A stretch of DNA of 64,000 nt from Nitrosomonas sp. (GTDB lineage: Bacteria > Pseudomonadota > Gammaproteobacteria > Burkholderiales > Nitrosomonadaceae): NCBI RefSeq assembly GCF_022842015.1, contig NZ_JALHQJ010000002.1, forward strand, positions 1-64,000, in the 5' to 3' direction. How positions within the stretch are numbered: the stretch's first letter is position 1; each line of letters opens with the position of its first letter. Below the pieces are notes generated by a model. The model saw only the letters and a program-made list of their open reading frames with translations. It was not told where the DNA came from and searched no databases. The position numbers and the translations under genes were made by a program. Below, piece after piece: positions 49,303-58,459 of this stretch.

Positions 49303-49648
49303 ATGAGTTTTTCAGAGTTTGATGTCATCCGTAGTACTCGCAAAGGAAACTTTCTCAATCAAATCGATTACCTGATTGATTGGACACCAATAGAAAAAGC
49401 AATCGCTGAACATTATGCCCTCACAACTCATGCCGCCCTGCCTATCCCGGTCTGCTGCTGTTCAAAATGTTGCTGGTAGGAATCTGGCACGGTGGACTCA
49501 GTGATGAATCAGTTGAAGGCATGGCTAATGCGAATCTGAACGTGATGCGGTTTTGGGGCCTGAGTTTGGAAGGCGATGTTCCGGATCATTCGGTACTGTC
49601 TCGTTTCAGGACACGATTAGCACAAGCACATGCCTGGCATACAACCTG
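49303..49648 (+). pseudogene. Truncated, frameshifted IS5-family transposase N-terminal fragment
   Basis: MSFSEFDVIRSTRKGNFLNQIDYLIDWTPIEKAIAEHY then +frame RPAYPGLLLFKMLLVGIWHGGLSDESVEGMANANLNVMRFWGLSLEGDVPDHSVLSRFRTRL. Confidence 0.85.
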
Positions 49649-50052
49649 AAAAGGTTGTAGTTAATAGGCAGGTACAATTGCTATCATAGGACAAATGCGC
49701 TTTCTGTGCCGATAATGATCAATGAAAGTGATTGTTCGCGTGATTTCAGCAAGGAAATGACTAAAAATATCGCGATTCTCACAAAAAAATCAGAAATTGT
49801 AACGAATTTGATAATTTGTTGAATTTTGCAAAAGCCTCCTAATATAATTTATTGTGATTGGCAACATTCTGCGAAGCAAAAAGAAAACCGATGAAAACAA
49901 AATTATTTACTTTAGAACCAAAAAATTTCTTCTTTCGAGAGAACGGCCTGAAACTAAATTCGCGTGTTCACCTTCCCATTATTTTTCCGATGCACATCAT
50001 ATTAATATCAATCGCATTCTTAGTAAGTTTCGATAATTAGAGAAACAGCGAT

Positions 50053-50616
50053 ATGCATTATCAGAACCTGCTTTGTATTGGCGATAGCCAAACTTTTGGC
50101 GCGCGGACTTATGGTTGTTATCCGTTATATCTGGCCCAAACGCTCACTCAACAAACACCTTATCAATGGCGTACGATTAATCGAAGCGTTAATGGCTATA
50201 CAGCTCGGGAATTATGGTTTCTGCTCAATAATGAGATCGAAGTCATCAGCGATACTTATCAAGTATGTGTGCTCATAGGTACAAACGACGTGGGAAATGA
50301 AACGCCCCTAGATCTTTTTGAAGAATATTACCGGCAGATTGTTCGAGCATTTCTGATCAAAAAATACAAGGCTATATTTTGTGCTGAAATTCCCCCTATT
50401 TTTCCCGATGGCCATATTTTCTTCCGCAAAGAAACAGTAGATCGTCGAAATCAATATAATGACGCGATCAGGAAAATTTCAGCCGAAAATAAAAAAATTC
50501 ATTACGTGCCGATTAACGGATTAAGTCGTGATTGCTATGTGGATTCTGTTCACTTCAACGAGCAAGGAAATCGAGTTGTCGCTGAGACATTTGCTAAGGC
50601 TATTCTAGAACGGTGA
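50053..50616 (+). CDS. SGNH/GDSL hydrolase family protein
   Basis: NLLCIGDSQTFGA (block I), GTNDVGNET (block III), DSVHFNEQGNRVVAE (block V). Confidence 0.88.
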   Translation: MHYQNLLCIGDSQTFGARTYGCYPLYLAQTLTQQTPYQWRTINRSVNGYTARELWFLLNNEIEVISDTYQVCVLIGTNDVGNETPLDLFEEYYRQIVRAFLIKKYKAIFCAEIPPIFPDGHIFFRKETVDRRNQYNDAIRKISAENKKIHYVPINGLSRDCYVDSVHFNEQGNRVVAETFAKAILER

Positions 50617-51671
50617 AAGTCGGGATTGTAATTGGCACTCGTCCCGAGGTCATGAAAAATTACGCCATTGTTAAGGCTCTGCGCGAAGCGAATTTGGATT
50701 TTGTCGTTCTGCATACTAATCAGCACCAGGATCCATTGCTCCGAGAGGTGGTATTTGCCGAAATGGGCTATGTGCCAAATTTTATTTATCCTCGATCTTA
50801 TAGTATTGGCGCGGCGATTGATTGGGTATGCGACATCATTCGCACGCAGCAGATTGATCTGATCTTGGTGAATGGCGACACTGCGGCGTCAATTGTAGGC
50901 GCCGTTGCTGCTGTCTATTCTGATGTTGGATTAGCTCATGTCGAGGCAGGTCTGCGTGCTTATGATAATCGCATGTATGAGGAACGCAACCGTATCATGG
51001 TCGATAGTGCGGCGCATTATTTGTTTACGTATACGCAGTATCATGCGGAATATTTGAAAAATATTCCGGATTTGCGTGGCCGAATTTTCAATGTTGGCAA
51101 TACTACTGTAGATTTAATTCATGACTTCTCTGCTGAATTGGTTAAACCGCGTTTGGATACTTACGCATATATTACCCTGCATCGAAAGGAATTTACCGAT
51201 AGTCGCACAAGAATGATTGACGTTTTTACAACGCTCAATTCGCTGGCAGATGAATTTGATGCTATGATTTTCCCCATACATCCGCGGACGCGGGATGCTA
51301 TGCAAAATTATAGCCTTAGCTTTGATCTCTTGTCACAGATAACGGTTATTGATCCGGTCGATCCATTTACATCGCTTTCTTACGAGAAATTTGCGGCGCT
51401 AATCATTACCGACAGTGGCTGCATTCAGGAAGAGGCTTATATTTTTGGTGTCCCATGCGTGACCGTGCGAAATAACACCGAGCGACCGGAGACCATAAAA
51501 GTGGGAGCCAATGTGCTAACTGGTTTCTCCCCTGGAGTGATCCAGGATAAAATATGTTCGCAGAAAAGCCTTGGCCATCAGCAGTTCCCGCCCGTCTATG
51601 GTGACATCGGAGTGGGTGAGCGTATTGTCCAAGCTTTACGAAAGCATTTTATAAATTGGCGTAATTATTAA
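50613..51671 (+). CDS. wecB: UDP-N-acetylglucosamine 2-epimerase (non-hydrolysing) family
   Basis: KVGIVIGTRPEVMKNYAIVKAL, LVNGDTAASIVGAVAAVYSDVGLAHVEAGLRAYD, TDSGCIQEEAYIFGVPCVTVRNNTERPET; GTG start overlapping previous stop. Confidence 0.9.
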   Translation: MKVGIVIGTRPEVMKNYAIVKALREANLDFVVLHTNQHQDPLLREVVFAEMGYVPNFIYPRSYSIGAAIDWVCDIIRTQQIDLILVNGDTAASIVGAVAAVYSDVGLAHVEAGLRAYDNRMYEERNRIMVDSAAHYLFTYTQYHAEYLKNIPDLRGRIFNVGNTTVDLIHDFSAELVKPRLDTYAYITLHRKEFTDSRTRMIDVFTTLNSLADEFDAMIFPIHPRTRDAMQNYSLSFDLLSQITVIDPVDPFTSLSYEKFAALIITDSGCIQEEAYIFGVPCVTVRNNTERPETIKVGANVLTGFSPGVIQDKICSQKSLGHQQFPPVYGDIGVGERIVQALRKHFINWRNY

Positions 51672-51735
51672 TTGTGTACGTCGATTTCTTTGATCTATAC
51701 ACAGGGCATCATTACAATCTGAGCTGAGCTTTTTA

Positions 51736-53646
51736 TTAAGTTTTTTGACCTGATTGAGTTTCTACACATTTGTCTCGTAGCATGTTGACTAAGTTGTCAT
51801 CGATGGAAAATTCAGTTTGATTTTCTTCGCTTGGGGTAATAAGAGTCAGAAATTCATGGGGCAAGCAAGTACGGGTTTCTGTCCTTAGGGTGTTAAGGGG
51901 TTCCTTTGCACCATATTTTCTGGAAATCCAGCCCAATGGCAACTGCTCATTCCCACGATATAAGCAGGATTTGCCACCTTGTATGCTAACAAACCATGAC
52001 TTACCTGCGCAATCTATGACAATTTCATCACTCATCATTTCGGCATGTGCATCAACATGCCAGTGCATTGCCAGGGCGTGTTCGCCCGTGCCATCCACGC
52101 GATCCCAAATCATCCACCTTCCGAACCGATGGTCATAGACAAGCGCTCGCCAGTGCATTACTCCACTATCAGCATAGCCATTATGATTGGCCAGGATTAC
52201 AGTCTTGCCATTAAGATTTTCACTGTGCCATATTAGTTTTGCAGTGTATGCGCGTGACCAGCCAAATGCGGATTCCTTATTCTGCAATGCTTGATCAGTA
52301 TCATCCACCACAATTGTGTTATGGGCCGATGTGCCGCGAAAGTAATGCCTGAAATGCGGATTCCCGTCATAAAGATATGTGCCTGGGTCGACTAATAATG
52401 GTTTTCCGTCAAGATCCCAACAAATAGATAAAGCATCGGCGTGCCCATGCCCGAACGCACTTGCTAATCCAAGTTTGCCATGACTGAATCGCATATCGCC
52501 ATGATTTGCCGCTCCTAGAATTCTCGAGTACCCGGATGCTGCAAAAATTTGCAGCGACTGTACTGGTAATTCGGATTCACAAAGGCTATTTTTCCATGAT
52601 AATTGGAGATATGGCGACAATGCATAGCCATCGTCGCTATCCCCTACCGCAGGTAAGTTATCAGGCGATGAAGCAAATGCTTGTAAAAAATTTCTACCAC
52701 GAAGCCAGGCTTGTTCGATATCGCTGGGAGCGGATCTACCATGATGTTTGAGCAGGCAGGTGACCAGTCCGCACAGATCAACCATCATCGCTAGATATCG
52801 GAACGATTGTTCGCGATTTCCTCCATCCGGAAGAATTTGAGCATTTGCTTCCTGCGCCATGATTTTTAAGCCAACAGCCAGCCATTCTTCCGAGTCGGGT
52901 AGTTCGGGAAAGAGTATGCCGGCGTAAATAAGCCCAGCACATTCTCCGAGGGTATGATTCCCGGCGTAAGCAAAAAGACAAAGTCTTCGCCGGATGAAGT
53001 AGGCGTGGTTGTGTACAAGATACACAAGTGCCTGCCAAGTTTGCTGACTAATATTCTCATTTCTTACACTATCAAATGCATGGCAGATACTTATCAGCCT
53101 GAGCGCACATTCCATAGTAGAAATATAATTTACGCCCTTCAGCCACGGATTCGCACTGATCCACGACAGCATTAGTTTTTCCATTCGCCGAATAACTTGG
53201 CGTTTGATGCAAGGATCATCTGTTAGATTGCCAACCAAACTGATGGTGACCAAATTTTGTAACCGGGAACGAGCCCAAACAAATTGAATATCTCCAATCG
53301 GATTGCCCGGTGCAAAAGGGATTTGCGCAAAGAATTTTAGGGGCCAATAGTGTCCGGTGTCTGGCGCTTTGTGCCAACACAGATCGTTTGCGGAGGTTGC
53401 ATGATTTGCTGAATTGGGAATGGCGCAAACTTGCTGGTCACTTTTAGTGACGAGATTCTGTAGCTCTAAGTCCTCAAAATCCCAATGAAGCTGAGGAAGG
53501 CAAGACAGTTCACTGCGGCAGAACGTATGGTTCTCCGGATTGATAGTCTTGTTGAAAGGCAAGCCATAACCTGCGCGCAACTTGATCCACATGCCGACAA
53601 GCGATACCCGTCTCCGGATGCGATATAGAGATTCGCCCAGACTCAT
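51736..53646 (-). CDS. Heparinase II/III family protein
   Basis: NHTLGECAGLIYAGILFPE, FGHGHADALSICWDLDGKPLLVDPGTYLYDGNPHFRHYFRGTSAHNTIVVD. Confidence 0.9.
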   Translation of the reverse strand: MSLGESLYRIRRRVSLVGMWIKLRAGYGLPFNKTINPENHTFCRSELSCLPQLHWDFEDLELQNLVTKSDQQVCAIPNSANHATSANDLCWHKAPDTGHYWPLKFFAQIPFAPGNPIGDIQFVWARSRLQNLVTISLVGNLTDDPCIKRQVIRRMEKLMLSWISANPWLKGVNYISTMECALRLISICHAFDSVRNENISQQTWQALVYLVHNHAYFIRRRLCLFAYAGNHTLGECAGLIYAGILFPELPDSEEWLAVGLKIMAQEANAQILPDGGNREQSFRYLAMMVDLCGLVTCLLKHHGRSAPSDIEQAWLRGRNFLQAFASSPDNLPAVGDSDDGYALSPYLQLSWKNSLCESELPVQSLQIFAASGYSRILGAANHGDMRFSHGKLGLASAFGHGHADALSICWDLDGKPLLVDPGTYLYDGNPHFRHYFRGTSAHNTIVVDDTDQALQNKESAFGWSRAYTAKLIWHSENLNGKTVILANHNGYADSGVMHWRALVYDHRFGRWMIWDRVDGTGEHALAMHWHVDAHAEMMSDEIVIDCAGKSWFVSIQGGKSCLYRGNEQLPLGWISRKYGAKEPLNTLRTETRTCLPHEFLTLITPSEENQTEFSIDDNLVNMLRDKCVETQSGQKT

Positions 53647-53653
53647 ATGCGAC

Positions 53654-54832
53654 TCAGTTCATCTTTTTAGGCAACTCACCCGGTTTGCGTATTTTTGCTG
53701 CATTCATGATCCACGCCGGGTTAGACACTTTTTTCCCAGGTATGGGGATTACGTCCGCTTCCCCATAGATGTCGTGATAATGCCGATAAAGATAGTCACA
53801 TACATTCTCATAAGCACATTTTTTGCAATTTTTGGTTTTAATTCTATCTTTGAATACATAGAAGCGGCTGAGTCCTGCTGTACATACTGCTCTGAAGCCA
53901 TATTTGGCAACAAAAGTAAGATACGGTGTTTTAAGAATGCCGAGTATCAGGCAGAGCCAGGTAACGAAACTACCTTTTCTGATCAGGAAACTTGTGAAAT
54001 TGTCCCATTCGTCCGGATCAAAGGTCATTTGATCCATGTTTGTCACATATTGCTCGTAACCGGGAAGGAAGCAAAAGGGCATGTATCTTACATTGAAATG
54101 AGGGAGTTCAGCTTCGCACGACTTGATTGCTTTAATAATCTCTCGGCCTGCATCTGCGTAATTGACATACACTTCTTTAACGATATCAATATTCTTTGCT
54201 TGTAGCACCGGATTGAACATCACGAAATTGATGTTATCGACCTTCTTTTTAATGAGCAACTGCATAATTTCAGTCAGGTACATGAAATTTGTTTTGCAGA
54301 CAACTGTGTTGGTTCGCACCCTTAAACCAAATTCACTTGCGTGGTCAATAGCTTCCAGAATGTGATCAAAACTGCGCGGAACTTTTGTCAGATCATCATG
54401 AGTTGGCGCATCATGGCCATGGATACTGAACAATATATCATCGACACCTGCAGCGACGAGACTGGCGACGTAATCCCGCTTAGATAACCTGATGCCGTTT
54501 GTAATCAAACAGACAATGGAAAAGCCAAGTTCTTTTTTAGCATACGTGATCAATTCGGGTAGATCTTTACGTAGCGTCACTTCTCCTCCGGTAAACTCGA
54601 TTTCTTGTATCCCAAGCATTTTGGCTTGCTTGAGCTGTTTTCTCGCTTGCTCTGTAGTCAGCGTGTTTTCATTGGATTTCGTGATGACGGAATCATAGTA
54701 ATAGCAAAAAGGGCATTTAGCATTGCACGCATAGCCTAAATTAATCTCTACTTTTTTGGTATGGTAAAGCACAGCTAAAGATTCCTTTGTTTTAGAATTG
54801 AAAGTAGTGGGTCGAAGTGAACTGTGCAGCAA
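53654..54832 (-). CDS. Radical SAM/SPASM-like protein
   Basis: CNAKCPFCYYYDS (CxxxCxxC), EFTGGEVTLRKDL; C-terminal CKKCAYENVCDYLY. Confidence 0.9.
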   Translation of the reverse strand: MLHSSLRPTTFNSKTKESLAVLYHTKKVEINLGYACNAKCPFCYYYDSVITKSNENTLTTEQARKQLKQAKMLGIQEIEFTGGEVTLRKDLPELITYAKKELGFSIVCLITNGIRLSKRDYVASLVAAGVDDILFSIHGHDAPTHDDLTKVPRSFDHILEAIDHASEFGLRVRTNTVVCKTNFMYLTEIMQLLIKKKVDNINFVMFNPVLQAKNIDIVKEVYVNYADAGREIIKAIKSCEAELPHFNVRYMPFCFLPGYEQYVTNMDQMTFDPDEWDNFTSFLIRKGSFVTWLCLILGILKTPYLTFVAKYGFRAVCTAGLSRFYVFKDRIKTKNCKKCAYENVCDYLYRHYHDIYGEADVIPIPGKKVSNPAWIMNAAKIRKPGELPKKMN

Positions 54833-54977
54833 CGCAATCTAAATCTCAGAGGCCCTTTATGCTAGATATTAAGTTATGTATCAAGGCTCAGGTTTATGCT
54901 GTAACAGGATAGTATTTGTTTGAATGTTGAGATTATATTCAATTCTCAGCAATGAAAACCATTTAAGTTGAGAATTC

Positions 54978-55094
54978 ATGCTAATTAAGAAGATCCTACT
55001 TTATCTGAATGATATTGCGATAAAATTATCAGCAGAGATGGATGAAGAAGCATCCGAGATTCACTCGTTGGATGAGTTTGATATGCTTGAATGA
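54978..55094 (+). CDS. Putative 38-aa small protein MLIKKILLYLNDIAIKLSAEMDEEASEIHSLDEFDMLE
   Basis: Intact small ORF with amphipathic/acidic character in a 320-bp intergenic gap; weak SD. Confidence 0.25.
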   Translation: MLIKKILLYLNDIAIKLSAEMDEEASEIHSLDEFDMLE

Positions 55095-55153
55095 TTCTAT
55101 GAACTGATAAAAATACAAACAATTTAAGCTCATTAGCTAAAGGAGTTTTTTCT

Positions 55154-56137
55154 ATGGTTGCATTGGTCCGGTGGGGTATATTAAGCGCGGGACTAATGGC
55201 CGATCGCTTTGTTTCTGATCTTAGAAAGACCCCCGGCGCTGAAGTTGTCGCCGTGGCAGCACAATCAATCCAGCGAGCGGAGGCATTCGCAGCAAAGCAT
55301 CGCATTTCTCGCGCGTATGACTCATATGAGGTACTAGCCAAAGATCCGGGTATTGACGTTATCTATGTAGCTACAACCCATAATTTCCACAAGAGTCATA
55401 CGCTTCTGTGTCTGGAAAATGGAAAGCATGTGTTATGTGAGAAACCATTTGCGCTGAATGCGATAGAAGCATGCCAAATGATTGCTTGTGCAGGTGAAAA
55501 GCGGCTTTTTCTTATGGAAGCCATGTGGTCGAGGTTTAATCCTGTGTATAAGCGTGCGATGCAGTGGGTTAAGGACGGGTTGATCGGGGAAGTTCGGATG
55601 CTCAAAGCCGATCTCGGATTCAGGGCATCGTGGGAACCTCAACATAGATTGCTTAATCCTGCTCTTGCCGGTGGGTCAATTCTGGATGTCGGTATTTATC
55701 CTCTTGCTTTGGCATCTCATCTCTTTGGCCCGAAACCTTCAGAAATTCAAGCGCTGGCATTTCTGGGTGCAACCGGTGTCGACGAGCAAGCTGGTATCAT
55801 GCTGCAATATCCACAGGGGCAGCTTGCTTTACTATCAAGCTCCATTCGAACGCGCACTCCGCATAATGCTTTTATTATGGGTACCAAAGGAATGATTTGG
55901 ATTCCCATGTTTTGGCGTGCCCGCTTGGCTGTTCTTTGGCGTTCAAGAAAATTGCCTCGAATCACATGGGGGAGCGCGGGATACGAGCATGAAGCTGCAG
56001 AAGTTAATCAATGCATTCGAGAAGGAAAATTAGAAAGTGCAAGCGTTACTCTTGCTGAATCCTTAGCTTTGATGGAAACGATGGATCAGATTAGGAAAAA
56101 AATCGGCTTGAAATATCCTGGGGATGTGTCGGCTTAA
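55154..56137 (+). CDS. Gfo/Idh/MocA family oxidoreductase
   Basis: RWGILSAGLMADRFVSDLRKTPGAEVVAVAAQS; VLCEKPFALNAIEA (EKP motif). Confidence 0.93.
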   Translation: MVALVRWGILSAGLMADRFVSDLRKTPGAEVVAVAAQSIQRAEAFAAKHRISRAYDSYEVLAKDPGIDVIYVATTHNFHKSHTLLCLENGKHVLCEKPFALNAIEACQMIACAGEKRLFLMEAMWSRFNPVYKRAMQWVKDGLIGEVRMLKADLGFRASWEPQHRLLNPALAGGSILDVGIYPLALASHLFGPKPSEIQALAFLGATGVDEQAGIMLQYPQGQLALLSSSIRTRTPHNAFIMGTKGMIWIPMFWRARLAVLWRSRKLPRITWGSAGYEHEAAEVNQCIREGKLESASVTLAESLALMETMDQIRKKIGLKYPGDVSA

Positions 56138-56328
56138 TCGCTGGATGACAACAGTCAATTATTTGGATGGTCACTCTAGATTTTAGTGGCAATGCTCATT
56201 ATAAAACATTTAGATGACTGTGATGTTACATCCTGGTTTCCTCGATTTAACTCGCAATTCCCAGAGGTCTTGCCACGGGGATAGGTGCAGGGCGTGCGGA
56301 GCAAATTTATTGCTGATTAGAATTGTTA

Positions 56329-57327
56329 CTATTTCAAAAAGATTTGATCGAATGTTCCGCCATCGGAGAAGTGAGTGTTGTGTGTGGTTTTCCAGTCGCC
56401 AAAGGCGTCATTAATATTGAATAATTCTATTTTGGGAAACTGCGCTGTGTATTTTTCAGCGACTTTAGCACTGGTGGGTCTGAAAAAATGCTTGGCTGCG
56501 ATTTCTTGCCCTTCTTCTGAATAGAGATATTGGAGATAGGCTTCGGCAGCTTTCCGCGTACCTTTCTTATCGACAATTTTGTCAATTAATGCGACGGCTG
56601 GTTCAGCCAGGATGCTTAGAGAAGGAATGACGATTTCAAATTTCCTTGTGCCATATTCTTTAAGTATCTGGAACGCCTCGTTTTCCCATGATATTAAAAC
56701 ATCTCCGGTTTCACGCTCTACGAACGAGGCAGTGGAGCCACGTGCGCTGGAATCTAGTACCGGAACATTCTGATAAATCTTGCGGACGAAATCTTTCGCT
56801 TTATCTTCGCCATAGTGCCGTTTGCCATATTCCCAAGCTGCCAGGTAGTTCCATTGCGCTCCACCGGATGTTTTTGGGTTTGGTGTAATGACCGATACAT
56901 CAGGATGTGCCAGGTCTACCCAATCCTTAATTCCCTTGGGATTTCCTTTGCGTACCAGAAAAATGATGGTCGATGTATAGGGTGTGCTGTTATGACTTAG
57001 GCGTTTTTGCCAATCTTCCGGTAGTAATTGGGTTTTTTCTGCGATTGCATTGATATCATTGGCTAAAGCCAATGATACGATATCGGCCTCCAATCCTTCA
57101 ATAACGGAACGTGCTTGCTTGCCGGAACCGCCGTGAGATTGCTTAATTGTGATTGTTTCATCAGTTTTTGCTAGCCAGTGTCGTGCGAATGCCTGATTAA
57201 ATTCTTGATATAACTCCCGTGTTGGATCGTAAGAAACGTTGAGTAAGGTTTTCTCCGCCAATACGATATTGCTGATCAAGAAACCTACTGCCAAGAAGCT
57301 TATGGTTAGCCATGTTTTAATGCTCAT
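56329..57327 (-). CDS. Sulfate ABC transporter substrate-binding protein
   Basis: [74 protein letters not shown]. Confidence 0.93.
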   Translation of the reverse strand: MSIKTWLTISFLAVGFLISNIVLAEKTLLNVSYDPTRELYQEFNQAFARHWLAKTDETITIKQSHGGSGKQARSVIEGLEADIVSLALANDINAIAEKTQLLPEDWQKRLSHNSTPYTSTIIFLVRKGNPKGIKDWVDLAHPDVSVITPNPKTSGGAQWNYLAAWEYGKRHYGEDKAKDFVRKIYQNVPVLDSSARGSTASFVERETGDVLISWENEAFQILKEYGTRKFEIVIPSLSILAEPAVALIDKIVDKKGTRKAAEAYLQYLYSEEGQEIAAKHFFRPTSAKVAEKYTAQFPKIELFNINDAFGDWKTTHNTHFSDGGTFDQIFLK

Positions 57328-57910
57328 AATGGTTCCTCACATACAAATTACAAACAATTTATAAGAGATTGATTCGAGATGATTGGATGATAGTGCTGCT
57401 GATATCGGTTTAAAGTTGACTAGACGGAATGAATGCATAGCATACATAGCCATAATACTACGCAGCTGTGGATAAGTCGATCAGACTGGCATGGGTTTCC
57501 TCTCTATGGGGTGCTTTAAACGGCGTCATGTCATTGATAGTAGATAGTAGTGTGAGGTTAGAAATAGCGAGCTTGCAAGGCAGATAATATGCTGTTGTCG
57601 AGAAATAAAGGGAGGTTTTTGCATGCTATATTCCCCAGCATATTTTGCTTATGAGAGTGTTTGCTGCCCAATTTTATTGGCGCAAATTCTCGCTTTTTGG
57701 TTCATTGACTACTTTATAGATGGTTGGTCAGGATGCGTCAATTTATGGTGTCTGTGCCACGATAGTTTATTTCCTGGTTTCATGCACAGTTCTTGCCAGC
57801 TCTGTTATTGATCGGGTGGTGTTAAATGCGTCTTTTTGCGTGTACTCAGCCGATCTCCTTTAACTTGACGAAAACGACGCTAGAGAAATCACAACATTCA
57901 TCTTTGGATA

Positions 57911-57937
57911 GGGGGCCTGGTGAAATTCCAGGACCCC
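57911..57937. other. Strong GC-rich hairpin in intergenic DNA (possible terminator or small RNA end)
   Basis: GGGG(G)CCTGG-tgaaatt-CCAGGaCCCC with one bulge, followed by atagtttt. Confidence 0.35.
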
Positions 57938-58077
57938 ATAGTTTTCAAGATATCGTTCTTTAACGATTTTCTAGTCAGAAAATAAAACTTAACAGATTGT
58001 TATCACGCTAGTTCTCCTGCTATTACATCAATTTTTACGAGATTTTTCGTAAATCTCTAAAAGTCTATAGTAGCGAT

Positions 58078-58200
58078 TTACTGAGAATCTCCTTGTTTAT
58101 TGCCATCATAGAGGCTTGGTGGATATTGGCCTGGTTTTGGATCACTACAGCCAACTAAAAAGAATGCGAAAATAGCTGCAATTAATAGAGAATATTTCAT
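58078..58200 (-). CDS. Small (40 aa) lipoprotein MKYSLLIAAIFAFFLVGCSDPKPGQYPPSLYDGNKQGDSQ
   Basis: Lipobox LVGC after short hydrophobic signal; AGGAGA SD ~9 nt before ATG; TATAAT further upstream; missing from the supplied ORF track. Confidence 0.65.
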   Translation of the reverse strand: MKYSLLIAAIFAFFLVGCSDPKPGQYPPSLYDGNKQGDSQ

Positions 58201-58459
58201 GTCCGTTATCTCCTATAAAATTATAGTTCTATGATATATGAGTTAAGTGAAACAGCTCTTCGGCCATTCAAAAAAGCGAGAAAGACCGACTTCTTAATAC
58301 CAGAATATGGCAGCCCTGTCCAGAGAAATTCGGAAAATTTTATAAAGATGAACGCATATTTCTGGAGATTATTCAATTAATCTCCAGAAATAAATTACAA
58401 GAGCCTGATACAGAATCGCGCTTGAGATAATAGCTTGCTTTCCAACAGTTAGTTCCCAA

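Noticed and set aside
49854-50040. Two overlapping 60-aa ORFs upstream of the SGNH hydrolase gene
   Set aside because: Two competing frames of equal length, no domain, near decayed DNA.
53582-54205. 207-aa plus-strand ORF opposite the radical SAM gene
   Set aside because: Antisense to CxxxCxxC-containing CDS; Cys-rich by-product of the reverse frame.
57623-57811. 62-aa ORF MLYSPAYFAYESVCC...
   Set aside because: Cys/aromatic-rich, no recognisable domain; likely chance ORF.
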